This document shows, one piece after another, positions 50,819-59,953 of a stretch of DNA of 64,000 nucleotides. Below the pieces are notes generated by a model. It was not told the origin of the DNA and did no database searches. It saw nothing but the letters and a program-made list of their open reading frames with translations. The position numbers and the translations under genes are program-made. Position 1 is the first letter of the stretch. Each line of letters opens with the position of its first letter. The stretch covers positions 8,399 through 72,398 of the forward strand of contig JBDVBY010000010.1 in assembly GCA_039942715.1 (NCBI GenBank). The letters are read 5' to 3'. This DNA comes from JABDJX01 sp039942715. Lineage in GTDB: Bacteria > Pseudomonadota > Alphaproteobacteria > Rhodobacterales > Rhodobacteraceae.

Positions 50819-51578
50819 CCGCAACCCTAATCGTCAAATGCTCAAAGCCTTGCAAAAATTCCTCGGGAAGCGCGCTATCTGTCACTAGCAAATCACCTGC
50901 TCTTAACGGGGGCTGGCGTAGAGCCGGTTTCCGTTTTTGCGGCTGAAACTTCGTTGCATCCACGGCCATGATAGCACGCGATGCACTTTCCATCATTGCC
51001 GTGGCCATATCCACCTCGCATTGCTCGTGCACCAGAAATCCCTTAGTGACATGAATCATCGAGGCAGACAGAACGCAGTAGTCAACTTTTGCACTTTCAA
51101 TAACCTGAAACGCTGTTCGGTCAAAAGACGCGCCATCATGATCGCGTAATTGTGTGCCCGCCATCGACACGTTATTGCCCGGGATCATGGCGAGCGAACT
51201 GGCCACATACGCCGAGTTTGTGACGATAGTCAGCTCCCGCCTCTGCCTAAGCGCTTGGGCAATGAAGGCTGATGTCGATCCAGTGTCGATAGTGAGGCTG
51301 TCGCCGTCTTGCACAATGTCAGCAACGGCATTTGCGATCGCTATCTTTGCATTTCGGTTCTGCGACATACGTGACAAAAAAGGCGGATCCAAAGCAGATT
51401 TTATCGATACAAGCGCGCCGTGGACTTTGCGCAAAACGCCGCTTTCGGCCAAAGGACGCGTGACGCGGCGAATAGTCTGATCCGAAACGCCAAGGATTTG
51501 CGATAACTCTTGGACCGTCACAGTTCCCATCATGTCGACTGTCCGCAAAATCTGATCTGTGTATTTTGAACCGGTCAC
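50814..51578 (-). CDS. DeoR-family regulator (second)
   Basis: A 254-residue DeoR-type repressor with helix-turn-helix TVQELSQILGVSDQTIRRVT and a sensor domain bearing DTGSTSAFIAQAL and MAVDATKFQPQ. It follows the inositol-monophosphatase-family gene on the same strand (43 bp) and is convergent with the ABC operon. The A/T-rich repeats in the divergent gap upstream of the phosphatase are its most likely operator. It may govern the phosphatase, the betaine-type ABC cluster, or both. Confidence 0.9.
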   Translation of the reverse strand: MTGSKYTDQILRTVDMMGTVTVQELSQILGVSDQTIRRVTRPLAESGVLRKVHGALVSIKSALDPPFLSRMSQNRNAKIAIANAVADIVQDGDSLTIDTGSTSAFIAQALRQRRELTIVTNSAYVASSLAMIPGNNVSMAGTQLRDHDGASFDRTAFQVIESAKVDYCVLSASMIHVTKGFLVHEQCEVDMATAMMESASRAIMAVDATKFQPQKRKPALRQPPLRAGDLLVTDSALPEEFLQGFEHLTIRVAA

Positions 51579-51621
51579 TGCAGGCTATCGGCTTTGAAGA
51601 ATGCGGCTTGCAAATACAAAA

Positions 51622-52389
51622 TCATTTGTTCACCAATTCTACCAATGCGGCATGAAGAGCAGGCGTCGCCGCAGTGAGTGTTCTGCCGTCTGAATTCATA
51701 GTCAAAGGGTTTCCTTGCCAATCCGTCATCATGCCTCCTGCCGCTTTGACAACGGCGCTAACTGGTAAATAGTCGTAGGGCTGCAGATCAAAATCAACGA
51801 CAGCATCTGCAAACCCGCTTGCAACAAGTGCGTGGGGATAGCAATCGGCTGACATGCGTCGCACGGCCCCCGCCCTAATCAAACGCTTGAAGACAACAGG
51901 CTCTTTTGCCGCCAACTTGTCGCCCTCGTTTAAGAAAAGCCGTGCGCCGTCCAACTGACTGCAAGTGCTGGTCTTGATAGATGTACCATTCATCGTTGCT
52001 CCAAGCCCGCGCGCGCCCGCATAAACCTCGCCCAAAGCGGGCATATTGATCACGCCAAGCATCGATGTTCCACCTTCCACATACCCCAGCAGCATCCCGA
52101 ACAATGGCAGGCCAGTTATGAAAGACCGCGTACCGTCTATGGGATCGACGATCCACATGTCAGTTCCGCTTCCGCTTGTGCCATATTCTTCGCCAAAGAT
52201 CGCTTCACCCGGAAACTGTATTTCCAACGCTCCGCGAATGGCGCGCTCGGTGTTCTGATCTGCAATCGTTACGGGACTCGCGTCAGATTTAGACACAATA
52301 TCTATCGGCTTGCGAAAAAGACTCATAGCGATCTTTGATGCGCCTGCCGCAATGTTCTGAGCCGCAATCAACCGCTGTTGCAGGTCCAT
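51622..52389 (-). CDS. inositol monophosphatase-family phosphatase (HisN-like)
   Basis: A 255-residue Mg-dependent phosphatase. The metal site is built from IFGEEYG (Glu), WIVDPIDGTRSF (Asp-x-x-Asp-Gly-Thr) and DLQPYDYLPV (Asp). The family covers inositol phosphatase, histidinol phosphatase and sugar or nucleotide phosphatases, and sequence alone does not choose between them. It is divergent from the betaine-type binding-protein gene and upstream of a DeoR gene. Close to two choline-kinase-like genes, it might remove phosphate from a phosphorylated amino alcohol or polyol; that is speculative. Confidence 0.88.
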   Translation of the reverse strand: MDLQQRLIAAQNIAAGASKIAMSLFRKPIDIVSKSDASPVTIADQNTERAIRGALEIQFPGEAIFGEEYGTSGSGTDMWIVDPIDGTRSFITGLPLFGMLLGYVEGGTSMLGVINMPALGEVYAGARGLGATMNGTSIKTSTCSQLDGARLFLNEGDKLAAKEPVVFKRLIRAGAVRRMSADCYPHALVASGFADAVVDFDLQPYDYLPVSAVVKAAGGMMTDWQGNPLTMNSDGRTLTAATPALHAALVELVNK

Positions 52390-52454
52390 GATGAAATGCC
52401 CTTAGATTCAAACTCTGTGACCTATTTCTAAGCAGGAACTGACTAAAAGCCACA

Positions 52455-52484
52455 TTTTTTGACCGTTTTTGTTGTTTTTTGTTG
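52455..52484. promoter_or_regulatory. three tandem T-rich repeats upstream of the phosphatase and proX-like genes
   Basis: TTTTTTGACC (52455-52464), then TTTTTGTTG (52466-52474) and TTTTTTGTTG (52475-52484) recur with a 10-11 bp period in the 193-bp divergent gap. The spacing is one helical turn, as in DeoR-type operators, and a deoR gene is nearby. Confidence 0.5.
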
Positions 52485-52582
52485 ATTTAGAGAATGATTA
52501 TTGGTGAGTTACCCTATCTGATCGCCGCAAGGGGCAGCCAAACGTCCCGAACGATGCCGATCCATCTTGGGGAGCTAAAATA

Positions 52583-53515
52583 ATGAAACACCTACGTCTA
52601 GTAACCGCTGCCATGCTTGCAGCGACACCTGTAATTGCTGAGGATTCCAGCGATCCACTTAAGCTGACATTGCACGATTGGTCTGGCCAGTTGATCACCA
52701 CCACGTTGATGGGCGAGGTCCTGAAAGAGGCGGGAAACAACGTTGAGTACGTCCAGGCGGACTACATCGCGCAGTTTGCGGGCCTGAAGACAGGTGATTT
52801 GCACTTGGCCATGGAAATCTGGGAAACCACCGGTCGCGAGGCGCTAGACGAGGCTGTTGGAACCGGCAATGTTGTTAACTTTGGCGAAACTGGAATGAAC
52901 GCAATCGAGGAATGGTGGTATCCGGCATATATGGAAGAACGTTGCCCAGGCCTGCCTGATTGGAAAGCGCTGAATCATTGCGCTGGCGAGTTCGCAACGG
53001 CTGAAACCGCACCTCTTGGGCGCTATCTCGGCGGCCCTGTGACTTGGGGTGGCTTTGATGATGAACGTGTCGAAGCGCTGGAAATGGATTTTGAAGTTAT
53101 CCACGCTGGCACTGATGCGGCCCTGTTTGCCGAACTTGAAGCAGCGTATCAGCGCCAAGACCCGATAGTGTTGTGGGTATATGCCCCGCACTGGGCACCA
53201 GCAAAATACGACGGAAAGTTTGTTGAATTCCCACCATATTCTGTGGAGTGCTACAATGATCCGGCCGTGGGAATAAACCCAGATGCTGCCTATGATTGCG
53301 GCAAGCCAACCGGACCAATCTGGAAAGCTGGCTGGGCCGGGCTAAGCGACAAGTGGCCAAATGCCGCTAAGACCATCGAAAATTTCACGATCTCAAACGA
53401 AGACATGGGCGCGATGGTCGCGGACGTGGATTTGAATGGCAAGACCGTTGAAGGCGTCGTCGCCGCATGGATGGATGCAAATCAAGACGCGTGGCAATCT
53501 TGGATAGCCAAATAA
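52583..53515 (+). CDS. glycine-betaine-type ABC transporter substrate-binding protein
   Basis: A 310-residue periplasmic protein with a signal peptide (about 1-19, ending VIAED) and the OpuAC/ProX fold. Mature motifs are LTLHDWSGQLITTTLMGEVLKEAG and AMEIWETTG; Trp residues in DWSG, EIWETT, EEWWYP and YAPHW could form an aromatic cage for a quaternary amine. Compared with typical ProX it has extra Cys (ERCPG, NHCAG, VECYN, YDCGK) that may form disulfides. The genes that follow suggest a methylated amine or amino alcohol such as choline derivatives or TMAO. Confidence 0.88.
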   Translation: MKHLRLVTAAMLAATPVIAEDSSDPLKLTLHDWSGQLITTTLMGEVLKEAGNNVEYVQADYIAQFAGLKTGDLHLAMEIWETTGREALDEAVGTGNVVNFGETGMNAIEEWWYPAYMEERCPGLPDWKALNHCAGEFATAETAPLGRYLGGPVTWGGFDDERVEALEMDFEVIHAGTDAALFAELEAAYQRQDPIVLWVYAPHWAPAKYDGKFVEFPPYSVECYNDPAVGINPDAAYDCGKPTGPIWKAGWAGLSDKWPNAAKTIENFTISNEDMGAMVADVDLNGKTVEGVVAAWMDANQDAWQSWIAK

Positions 53516-53528
53516 TCTCGCGCTATCG

Positions 53529-53552
53529 AGAGGGGCTAATTGCGGCCCCTCT
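53529..53552 (+). promoter_or_regulatory. stem-loop after the betaine-type binding-protein gene
   Basis: A perfect 8-bp stem (AGAGGGGC 53529-53536, GCCCCTCT 53545-53552) with an 8-nt loop, 14 nt past the binding-protein stop and before the ATPase gene. It is followed by TTGCT, too weak for a classic terminator. Confidence 0.75.
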
Positions 53553-53631
53553 TGCTACTGTTTGCGAACCATGAAGCTTTTTGATGCGTCCCTGATTGCA
53601 AGTGGCCCGAAACGCAGCGCCAGAGGTTTGA

Positions 53632-54645
53632 ATGGATAATCCTGTCATTCTTGACTGCCAAAACGTCTGGAAGCTGTATGGCGCGGGGGCAAAGACTCTG
53701 TTGAGGGGCGCCCGCGCTCCGGACGCAGAGACTTTGGCCAATGCTGGTGTCATCGGGGCTGTCCAAGATGTTAACGTTCAAATTCATCAAGGCGAGATCT
53801 TTGTCATTATGGGGCTGTCGGGTTCCGGCAAATCGACGCTTGTGCGCTGCATGTCGCGACTGGTCGAACCGACTTCTGGTGCAATTCAATTTGATGGCCT
53901 GGATCTTCTTGGCGCCACGGACTCAGAGCTGATCGAAATCCGCCGCAAAAAGATGGGCATGGTATTTCAGCAATTCGCTCTGATGCCACACTTAACTGTG
54001 CTGGAGAACGCGGCCTTTCCGCTGGAAATACAAGGTGTTGACCGCAAAGCACGCGAGGCGCGCGCGCTTGAAATGATCGAGCTTGTCGGGTTGCAAGGGC
54101 GCGAAGGGTATTACCCGCGAGAGCTTTCTGGCGGGCAGCAACAACGTGTAGGCATCGCGCGCAGCTTGGCCGTGGAACCCGATCTTTGGTTCTTGGACGA
54201 GCCCTTCTCGGCGCTTGATCCCCTGATCCGCCGCGAAATGCAGGACGAGTTTATGCGCCTGCAAAATATGCTGAAGAGAACCATCGTTTTTATAACGCAC
54301 GACTTTGATGAGGCGATCAGATTGGCCGATCGCATTGCTGTTATGAAAGACGGCAAGATTGAGCAAATCGCAACGCCTGAGGAGTTGGTTTTAAACCCGT
54401 CAACAGAATATGTTGCCGAATTCACCAAACATGTTGCACGCGGCAAGGTGATCCGCGCGCACAGCCGGATGGAGCCTGCCACCAGTGAGAATTTTGCAGG
54501 CGAGGTGCCCTATGACGCCACAATTGAAGCCATCGCTGAAAAGGTCGAGGCGGCAGATGCCCCCCTGAGAGTTATCCGAGACGGAAAAACCGTTGGGCAG
54601 ATCAGCGCCAGGTCTGTGATCGACGTTTTGGTTGGGCGCAATTAA
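53632..54645 (+). CDS. glycine-betaine-type ABC transporter ATP-binding protein
   Basis: A 337-residue ProV/OpuAA-type ATPase with Walker A GLSGSGKST, signature LSGGQQQRVGIARSLA, Walker B LWFLDEPFSALDPL and ITHDFDEAI. The N-terminal extension (CQNVWKLYGAGAKTLLRGAR) is typical of this family. The C-terminal CBS region is short (about 60 residues), perhaps one degenerate repeat, so ionic-strength control may be lost. It overlaps the permease gene by one base (TAATG). Confidence 0.92.
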   Translation: MDNPVILDCQNVWKLYGAGAKTLLRGARAPDAETLANAGVIGAVQDVNVQIHQGEIFVIMGLSGSGKSTLVRCMSRLVEPTSGAIQFDGLDLLGATDSELIEIRRKKMGMVFQQFALMPHLTVLENAAFPLEIQGVDRKAREARALEMIELVGLQGREGYYPRELSGGQQQRVGIARSLAVEPDLWFLDEPFSALDPLIRREMQDEFMRLQNMLKRTIVFITHDFDEAIRLADRIAVMKDGKIEQIATPEELVLNPSTEYVAEFTKHVARGKVIRAHSRMEPATSENFAGEVPYDATIEAIAEKVEAADAPLRVIRDGKTVGQISARSVIDVLVGRN

Positions 54646-56636
54646 TGGCGAGTTTGGCGAAACTCTTGACTGCGGGCCGCCTTTTTTGGGGTAGTCTTTT
54701 TGCCGTCACTTGGTTTCTTTCACAGTACTCGTTTCAGATCTACAAAGCACTGGATGCGCGGTGGATCATCCGCTTTCCCAAGCAATACCAGCTCAATCTC
54801 GACGTATGGATCAGCTCTTTTCTGGACTGGCTGGTGAACACCGCAAACTTCTGGTTTTTCTCATTTCGCGACCTGACCCGCAGCATCGCCTTCATGATCG
54901 AGATACCCTACCAGTTCTTGCGCAACCTGCTGATCGAAGGGTTTCAGTCAGGCATTGGCGAGCAAGCCATTTCAATCGCACCGTCGCTCAGCTGGATCGC
55001 CGTGATCGCCATCGTCGTCTTGGTTGGCCACTTCGCGCGCGATATGGCATTGGCCGTCTTGGTCGGTGTTTGCTTTTTGTATCTGGCTGTATTTGGCCAA
55101 TGGGAAAGCGCGATGATCACTCTGGCTTCGGTCCTTGTTGCCGTGCCAATTGGCGCATTGGGCGGACTGGCCTTGGGAATATTGGCCTACAAAGTAGCGT
55201 GGGTCGACAAGGTGCTGCGCCCGCTTCTTGATTTGATGCAAACCGTGCCGGTTTTCGCCTACCTCGTTCCCATTCTGATCCTGTTCGGCTTTGGCCCTGT
55301 CGCCGCATTGGTGGCTACGGTCATTTATGCGATGCCACCGATGGTGCGCGTGACAATTGTTGCTTTGCGCGGCGTCCCCGAAGAGCTTTTGGAGGCGGGA
55401 CGAATGAGCGGATGCACCCCGCGTCAGATAACGTGGAAAGTACTGGTGCCTGCCGCCATGCCAAGCCTGATGGTAGGCGTAAATCAGGTGATCATGCTGA
55501 CGCTGAACATGGTGATTATCGCCTCAATGATTGGCGCAGGTGGCCTTGGGTTTGACGTGTTGGCCAGCTTGCGCAAGCTTGATATCGGCGGAGGGATTGA
55601 AGCCGGGCTTGCGATTGTTGTCATGGCGATTGCTCTTGATCGCGCCTCTCAAGCCTTCTCGCAGCGCAAACTCAGATCGGTCAGCGGCGGCACAGTTCTT
55701 GAACGCTATCCACGCTTGGCGATTGCCACTTTTGCAGTGATAGCGACCTTGATTCTAGGTAAGTTCATACCCGCAATCCAAACCTATCCAGATGCTTTAA
55801 AAGTCACGACCAGCCAATTCTGGACGGATGCGATGAGATGGATCAACGTAAATTTTTTTGACACCTTTGAAGCGATAAAAACCGTTGTTCTGTCCGTCTT
55901 GTTGTTGCCAGTCAAAAAATTCTTCGCAGGCATTCCGTGGGCATGGGGAATAATTGCAATTGGACTGATCGCAGGCCGCGTTGCGGGTTGGAGGCTGGGC
56001 GTTGCAGCCGCTTTGATGATGGCGTTCATCGCTGCATCGGGCCTTTGGGCCAAGGCGATGGTGACGATTTACTTGTGCGGTGTGTCGGTTTTCATCGCCA
56101 TTCTGATTGGCATCCCGCTGGGCATCTGGGCGGCCGAGCGCCCCAAGGCAGGTCGCGTGATCCTTGGGCTGATGGACACATTACAGACCTTGCCCTCCTT
56201 CGTTTATTTGATTCCCGTGGTTATGCTGTTTCGCGTCGGCGATTTCAGCGCGATGGTAGCCGTGGTTTTGTATGCACTGGCCCCTGCGGTTAGATATGCA
56301 GCCCATGGCATTCGCGAAGTGCCCGAGCAATTGATCGAAGCAGGCCGAATGGTGGGCTGCACACCGCGCCAATTGCTGTGGCGTGTGAAATTGCCACTGG
56401 CCACACCGCAATTGTTGTTGGGACTGAACCAAACGATCATGCTCGCACTTTCGATGCTTGTGATCACTGCCCTCGTTGGCACTCGGGATTTGGGCCAAGA
56501 AGTTTACATCGCCCTGACCAAAGCAAACGCAGGCCAAGGGATTGTGGCCGGTTTGTCTGTTGCATTCATCGCCATTGTCGCCGACCGGATCGTCAACGCG
56601 CTGTCCGAAAGCCAGAAGCAAAGGTTGGGTCTATGA
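54645..56636 (+). CDS. glycine-betaine-type ABC transporter double permease
   Basis: A 663-residue membrane protein with two complete OpuAB-type permease domains in tandem (about 110-345 and 430-655). The duplicated EAA loops are almost identical: VPEELLEAGRMSGCTPRQIT and VPEQLIEAGRMVGCTPRQLL. The fusion means one polypeptide makes the whole channel, as in the TMAO/betaine systems of marine roseobacters. It overlaps the ATPase stop by one base and the kinase start by 4 bp. Confidence 0.92.
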   Translation: MASLAKLLTAGRLFWGSLFAVTWFLSQYSFQIYKALDARWIIRFPKQYQLNLDVWISSFLDWLVNTANFWFFSFRDLTRSIAFMIEIPYQFLRNLLIEGFQSGIGEQAISIAPSLSWIAVIAIVVLVGHFARDMALAVLVGVCFLYLAVFGQWESAMITLASVLVAVPIGALGGLALGILAYKVAWVDKVLRPLLDLMQTVPVFAYLVPILILFGFGPVAALVATVIYAMPPMVRVTIVALRGVPEELLEAGRMSGCTPRQITWKVLVPAAMPSLMVGVNQVIMLTLNMVIIASMIGAGGLGFDVLASLRKLDIGGGIEAGLAIVVMAIALDRASQAFSQRKLRSVSGGTVLERYPRLAIATFAVIATLILGKFIPAIQTYPDALKVTTSQFWTDAMRWINVNFFDTFEAIKTVVLSVLLLPVKKFFAGIPWAWGIIAIGLIAGRVAGWRLGVAAALMMAFIAASGLWAKAMVTIYLCGVSVFIAILIGIPLGIWAAERPKAGRVILGLMDTLQTLPSFVYLIPVVMLFRVGDFSAMVAVVLYALAPAVRYAAHGIREVPEQLIEAGRMVGCTPRQLLWRVKLPLATPQLLLGLNQTIMLALSMLVITALVGTRDLGQEVYIALTKANAGQGIVAGLSVAFIAIVADRIVNALSESQKQRLGL

Positions 56637-57508
56637 GCACCGCGGCCATTTCCAGAGCACAACACCTGTCCTGTTTCGAAAACCCGTCCGAAATCGTCCC
56701 ATTGGGCGGCGGAATCACCAACGTGAATTTGCACGTGAAAGATGGAGACCGCCAATTCGTTGTACGCTTGGGCGAAGACATTCACGAACATGGCATTTTA
56801 CGCTGGCATGAACTCGCTTTGAGCCGCGCAGCTCATGCCGCGGGCATCTCCCCGGCCGTCCATCATCACGAACCCGGCGTTTTGGTTATAGAGTTCTTGC
56901 AGGCCGAGACCTATTCAGAAAGCTCAGTCCGTGATCCGCGAAACCTTCCGCGCATCATTGATCTTATGAAGACCGCGCACACTGGTTTGGCAAAGCATCT
57001 AACCTCTCCTGTGATGTCCTTCTGGCCGTTTCAGGTGAACCGCACCTATATTGCGCGCTTGCTGGCGGACGGAACCGAGCACTCTTCGAAATTGCCTCAA
57101 TTACTGAACGACTTGGAAACGCTGGAAACAGCGACAGGCCCGGTGACATTGGTGGTCGGGCACAACGATATGTTGGCCGCAAATATTCTGGATGACGGCA
57201 AACAGCTTTGGCTTATCGATTGGGAATACGGTGGTTTCAACACGCCGCTTTTCGATCTTGCTGGACTTGCGGGTAATAACGGTCTGTCCGAAGCGCAGGA
57301 GTTTGCAGCACTGGAGCAATATTTCGAAGCGCCTGCCACGCCGTTTTGGCGTCCCTATCAGGCAATGAAATGTGTCTCACTGATGCGCGAAACACTATGG
57401 TCGATGACCTCAGAAATTCACTCTGACCTAGATTTTGATTACGCCGCTTATACGGGCGAAAACATGGATCGGCTTGCAAATGCGTTGCAAGATTTCCGCA
57501 ATTCGTAA
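56633..57508 (+). CDS. choline kinase-like phosphotransferase (first)
   Basis: A 291-residue APH/choline-kinase-fold protein. The Brenner motif is GHNDMLAANIL (His177, Asp179, Asn184), and the choline-kinase motif is LIDWEYGGFN with metal-binding Asp196. The glycine-rich PLGGGITNVNLHV at the start is the ATP loop. It is coupled to the transporter by a 4-bp overlap, so it probably phosphorylates the imported amino alcohol or traps it in the cell. LicA-type choline kinase is the closest named relative; substrate not proven. Confidence 0.85.
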   Translation: MSTAAISRAQHLSCFENPSEIVPLGGGITNVNLHVKDGDRQFVVRLGEDIHEHGILRWHELALSRAAHAAGISPAVHHHEPGVLVIEFLQAETYSESSVRDPRNLPRIIDLMKTAHTGLAKHLTSPVMSFWPFQVNRTYIARLLADGTEHSSKLPQLLNDLETLETATGPVTLVVGHNDMLAANILDDGKQLWLIDWEYGGFNTPLFDLAGLAGNNGLSEAQEFAALEQYFEAPATPFWRPYQAMKCVSLMRETLWSMTSEIHSDLDFDYAAYTGENMDRLANALQDFRNS

Positions 57509-57517
57509 GGACTTGAA

Positions 57518-59950
57518 ATGACGCTTCCTGCTTCGTCAAAAACGATCATTGTCGGCGGTGGTATTATTGGCTGCTCGACTGCCTACCACCTCGCGCAAAT
57601 GGGGCATGAGGTTCTTTTACTTGAGAAAGCCGCCATCACCTCCGGCTCCACATGGCACGCAGCGGGGCTGGTTGGGCAGTTGCGTTCAAGCGCGAATATT
57701 ACGCAGCTGCTGGGATACTCGATTGGCCTTTATAATCGGCTAGAAGAAGAAACCGGCCTGGCGACAGGTTGGAAGATGAATGGCGGACTTCGGTTGGCTT
57801 GTAACGCCGAACGTTGGACCGAAGTAAAACGACAAGCAACAACAGCACATTCCTTCGGTTTAGACATGCAGCTTTTGACACCGCAAGAGGCACAAGATCT
57901 GTGGCCTCTGATGGATATCGGCGACGTTGTCGGTGCTGCATTTTTGCCTACAGACGGGCAAGCCAGCCCGTCCGACATCACGCAAGCCTTAGCAAAAGGA
58001 GCCCGTGCAAAAGGCGCAAAGCTGCTAGAGAATACACCGGTCACTCAACTGCTGACAGACAAGGGCCAGATAACAGGAGTGCGCACTCCGGAAGGTGACG
58101 TTGCCTGCGAGAAACTGGTTTTGTGCTGCGGACAATGGACGCGTGATCTGGCAAAAACGATTGGCGTCACGGTGCCCTTGGTATCCGTCGAACACCAGTA
58201 CATGGTCACTGAACCGTTTGACGTCCCATCAAATCTGCCAACCCTCCGCGACCCTGACCGCCTGACCTACTACAAAGAAGAAGTCGGCGGTCTCATCATG
58301 GGAGGCTATGAACCCAACGGCATTCTTTGGGCAAAAGACGGCATTCCAGATCCGTTCGACTACCAATTGTTAGACTCAAATTATGACCATTTCGAACAGT
58401 TGATCGAGCTTTCCTTGCCGCGCGTTCCAAAGCTTAAAACGGTTGGAGTGAAACAACTGATCAACGGACCGGAAAGTTTCACACCCGATGGCAACTTCAT
58501 TGTTGGGGAAGCGCCCGAAATGCGAAATGTGTTCGTTGGCGCAGGCTTTAATGCTTTTGGAATCGCTTCGGGTGGTGGCGCAGGCATGGCCCTTGCGGAA
58601 TGGGTCGCAACCGGACAGCCACCGTACGATTTGTGGGCCGTCGATATCCGACGCTTTGGCCGCCCACACACCGACACCGAGTGGGTCCGCTCCCGCACAC
58701 TTGAGGCCTATGGCAAGCATTACACAATGGCCTGGCCATCCGAAGAGCATGAAAGCGGACGCCCTTGCCGCCGCTCGCCACTTTATGACACGCTGAAAGC
58801 CTCAGGTGCTGTGTTTGGCGAAAAGTTGGGATGGGAACGTCCAAACTGGTTTGCTGAAAACGGCGAAAAAGCGCGCGACATTTATACGTTTGGGCGTCCG
58901 AACTGGCACGAAGCGGTGGGGCGTGAACATAAAGCAGCTCGAGAAGATGCTGTGCTTTTTGATCAAACGTCATTCGCAAAGTTCATTCTCAAAGGCCCTG
59001 ATGCCGAAGCCGCGTTGCAATGGATTGCCGCCAACCGTGTCGACAAGCCTGTGGGTTCGATCATCTACACGCAAATGCTAAACGATCACGGCGGTATTGA
59101 ATGCGATCTGACCTGCGTGCGTACAGCCCATGATCAGTACTACATCGTCACCGGCACAGGATATGCCACGCATGATTTTGACTGGATTGCCCGCAACATC
59201 CCAGATGGTTTGAACGCACAACTGGTTGATGTGACCTCGTCCAACGCAGTGCTTTCGCTTTTTGGCCCCAAGGCGCGCGACATTTTAAAAGCTGCAACCC
59301 AGGACGATGTCAGTCATAAAGGTCATCCCTTTGGTGTCGCAAAACAGATTGGCATTGCCGGATGTCCGGTGTTGGCTATGCGCATAACTTATGTGGGCGA
59401 GTTGGGGTGGGAATTGCACCTGCCAACTGAATACGCGTTGAGCGTTTACACCGCCCTGCACGAAGCGGGCGCGGCACATGGTTTGCGCAATGCGGGTTAT
59501 CGCGCGATTGAAACGTTGCGCCTTGAAAAAGGGTATCGCGCGTGGGCGTCAGACATTGGACCAGATCACACACCCGATGAGGCTGGGCTAGGCTGGGCCG
59601 TGAAAATGAAAACCAATATCCCCTTCAAGGGGCGAGACGCGATTGCCACTCAACGCGAAACCGGGAAGAAAAAGATTCTTGCGACGTTCACAACTGATGC
59701 TGGTACGATCCTATCGGGGCGCGAAACAATCTATCGCAACGGTGCGCCGTGTGGTTGGCTAAGTTCAGGCGGTTTTGGTCATACACTGGGGTGTTCTATC
59801 GGACTGGGATACGTCCGCGCCGATTATCACATTGATCACGACTATGTGCTGGACGGCACCTATGAACTGGAGGTTGCCACCGAGCGCGTGCCTGCAACGG
59901 TTACCCTTGCGCCGCTTTATGATCCCAAAATGGCGCGCGTAAAGGTCTGA
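57518..59950 (+). CDS. FAD/folate-dependent N-methyl amine dehydrogenase-like enzyme (second)
   Basis: An 810-residue dimethylglycine dehydrogenase-like protein. The FAD domain starts TIIVGGGIIGCSTAYHLAQM, and GSTWHAAGLVGQLRSS carries the covalent-FAD His47. The GcvT-like C-terminal half includes YVGELGWELHLPTEYALSVY and ETLRLEKGYRAWASDIGPD. It should oxidise an N-methyl group and pass formaldehyde-level carbon to tetrahydrofolate. It lies 9 nt after a choline-kinase-like gene and 3 nt before its paralogue. Confidence 0.88.
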   Translation: MTLPASSKTIIVGGGIIGCSTAYHLAQMGHEVLLLEKAAITSGSTWHAAGLVGQLRSSANITQLLGYSIGLYNRLEEETGLATGWKMNGGLRLACNAERWTEVKRQATTAHSFGLDMQLLTPQEAQDLWPLMDIGDVVGAAFLPTDGQASPSDITQALAKGARAKGAKLLENTPVTQLLTDKGQITGVRTPEGDVACEKLVLCCGQWTRDLAKTIGVTVPLVSVEHQYMVTEPFDVPSNLPTLRDPDRLTYYKEEVGGLIMGGYEPNGILWAKDGIPDPFDYQLLDSNYDHFEQLIELSLPRVPKLKTVGVKQLINGPESFTPDGNFIVGEAPEMRNVFVGAGFNAFGIASGGGAGMALAEWVATGQPPYDLWAVDIRRFGRPHTDTEWVRSRTLEAYGKHYTMAWPSEEHESGRPCRRSPLYDTLKASGAVFGEKLGWERPNWFAENGEKARDIYTFGRPNWHEAVGREHKAAREDAVLFDQTSFAKFILKGPDAEAALQWIAANRVDKPVGSIIYTQMLNDHGGIECDLTCVRTAHDQYYIVTGTGYATHDFDWIARNIPDGLNAQLVDVTSSNAVLSLFGPKARDILKAATQDDVSHKGHPFGVAKQIGIAGCPVLAMRITYVGELGWELHLPTEYALSVYTALHEAGAAHGLRNAGYRAIETLRLEKGYRAWASDIGPDHTPDEAGLGWAVKMKTNIPFKGRDAIATQRETGKKKILATFTTDAGTILSGRETIYRNGAPCGWLSSGGFGHTLGCSIGLGYVRADYHIDHDYVLDGTYELEVATERVPATVTLAPLYDPKMARVKV

Positions 59951-59953
59951 AAA

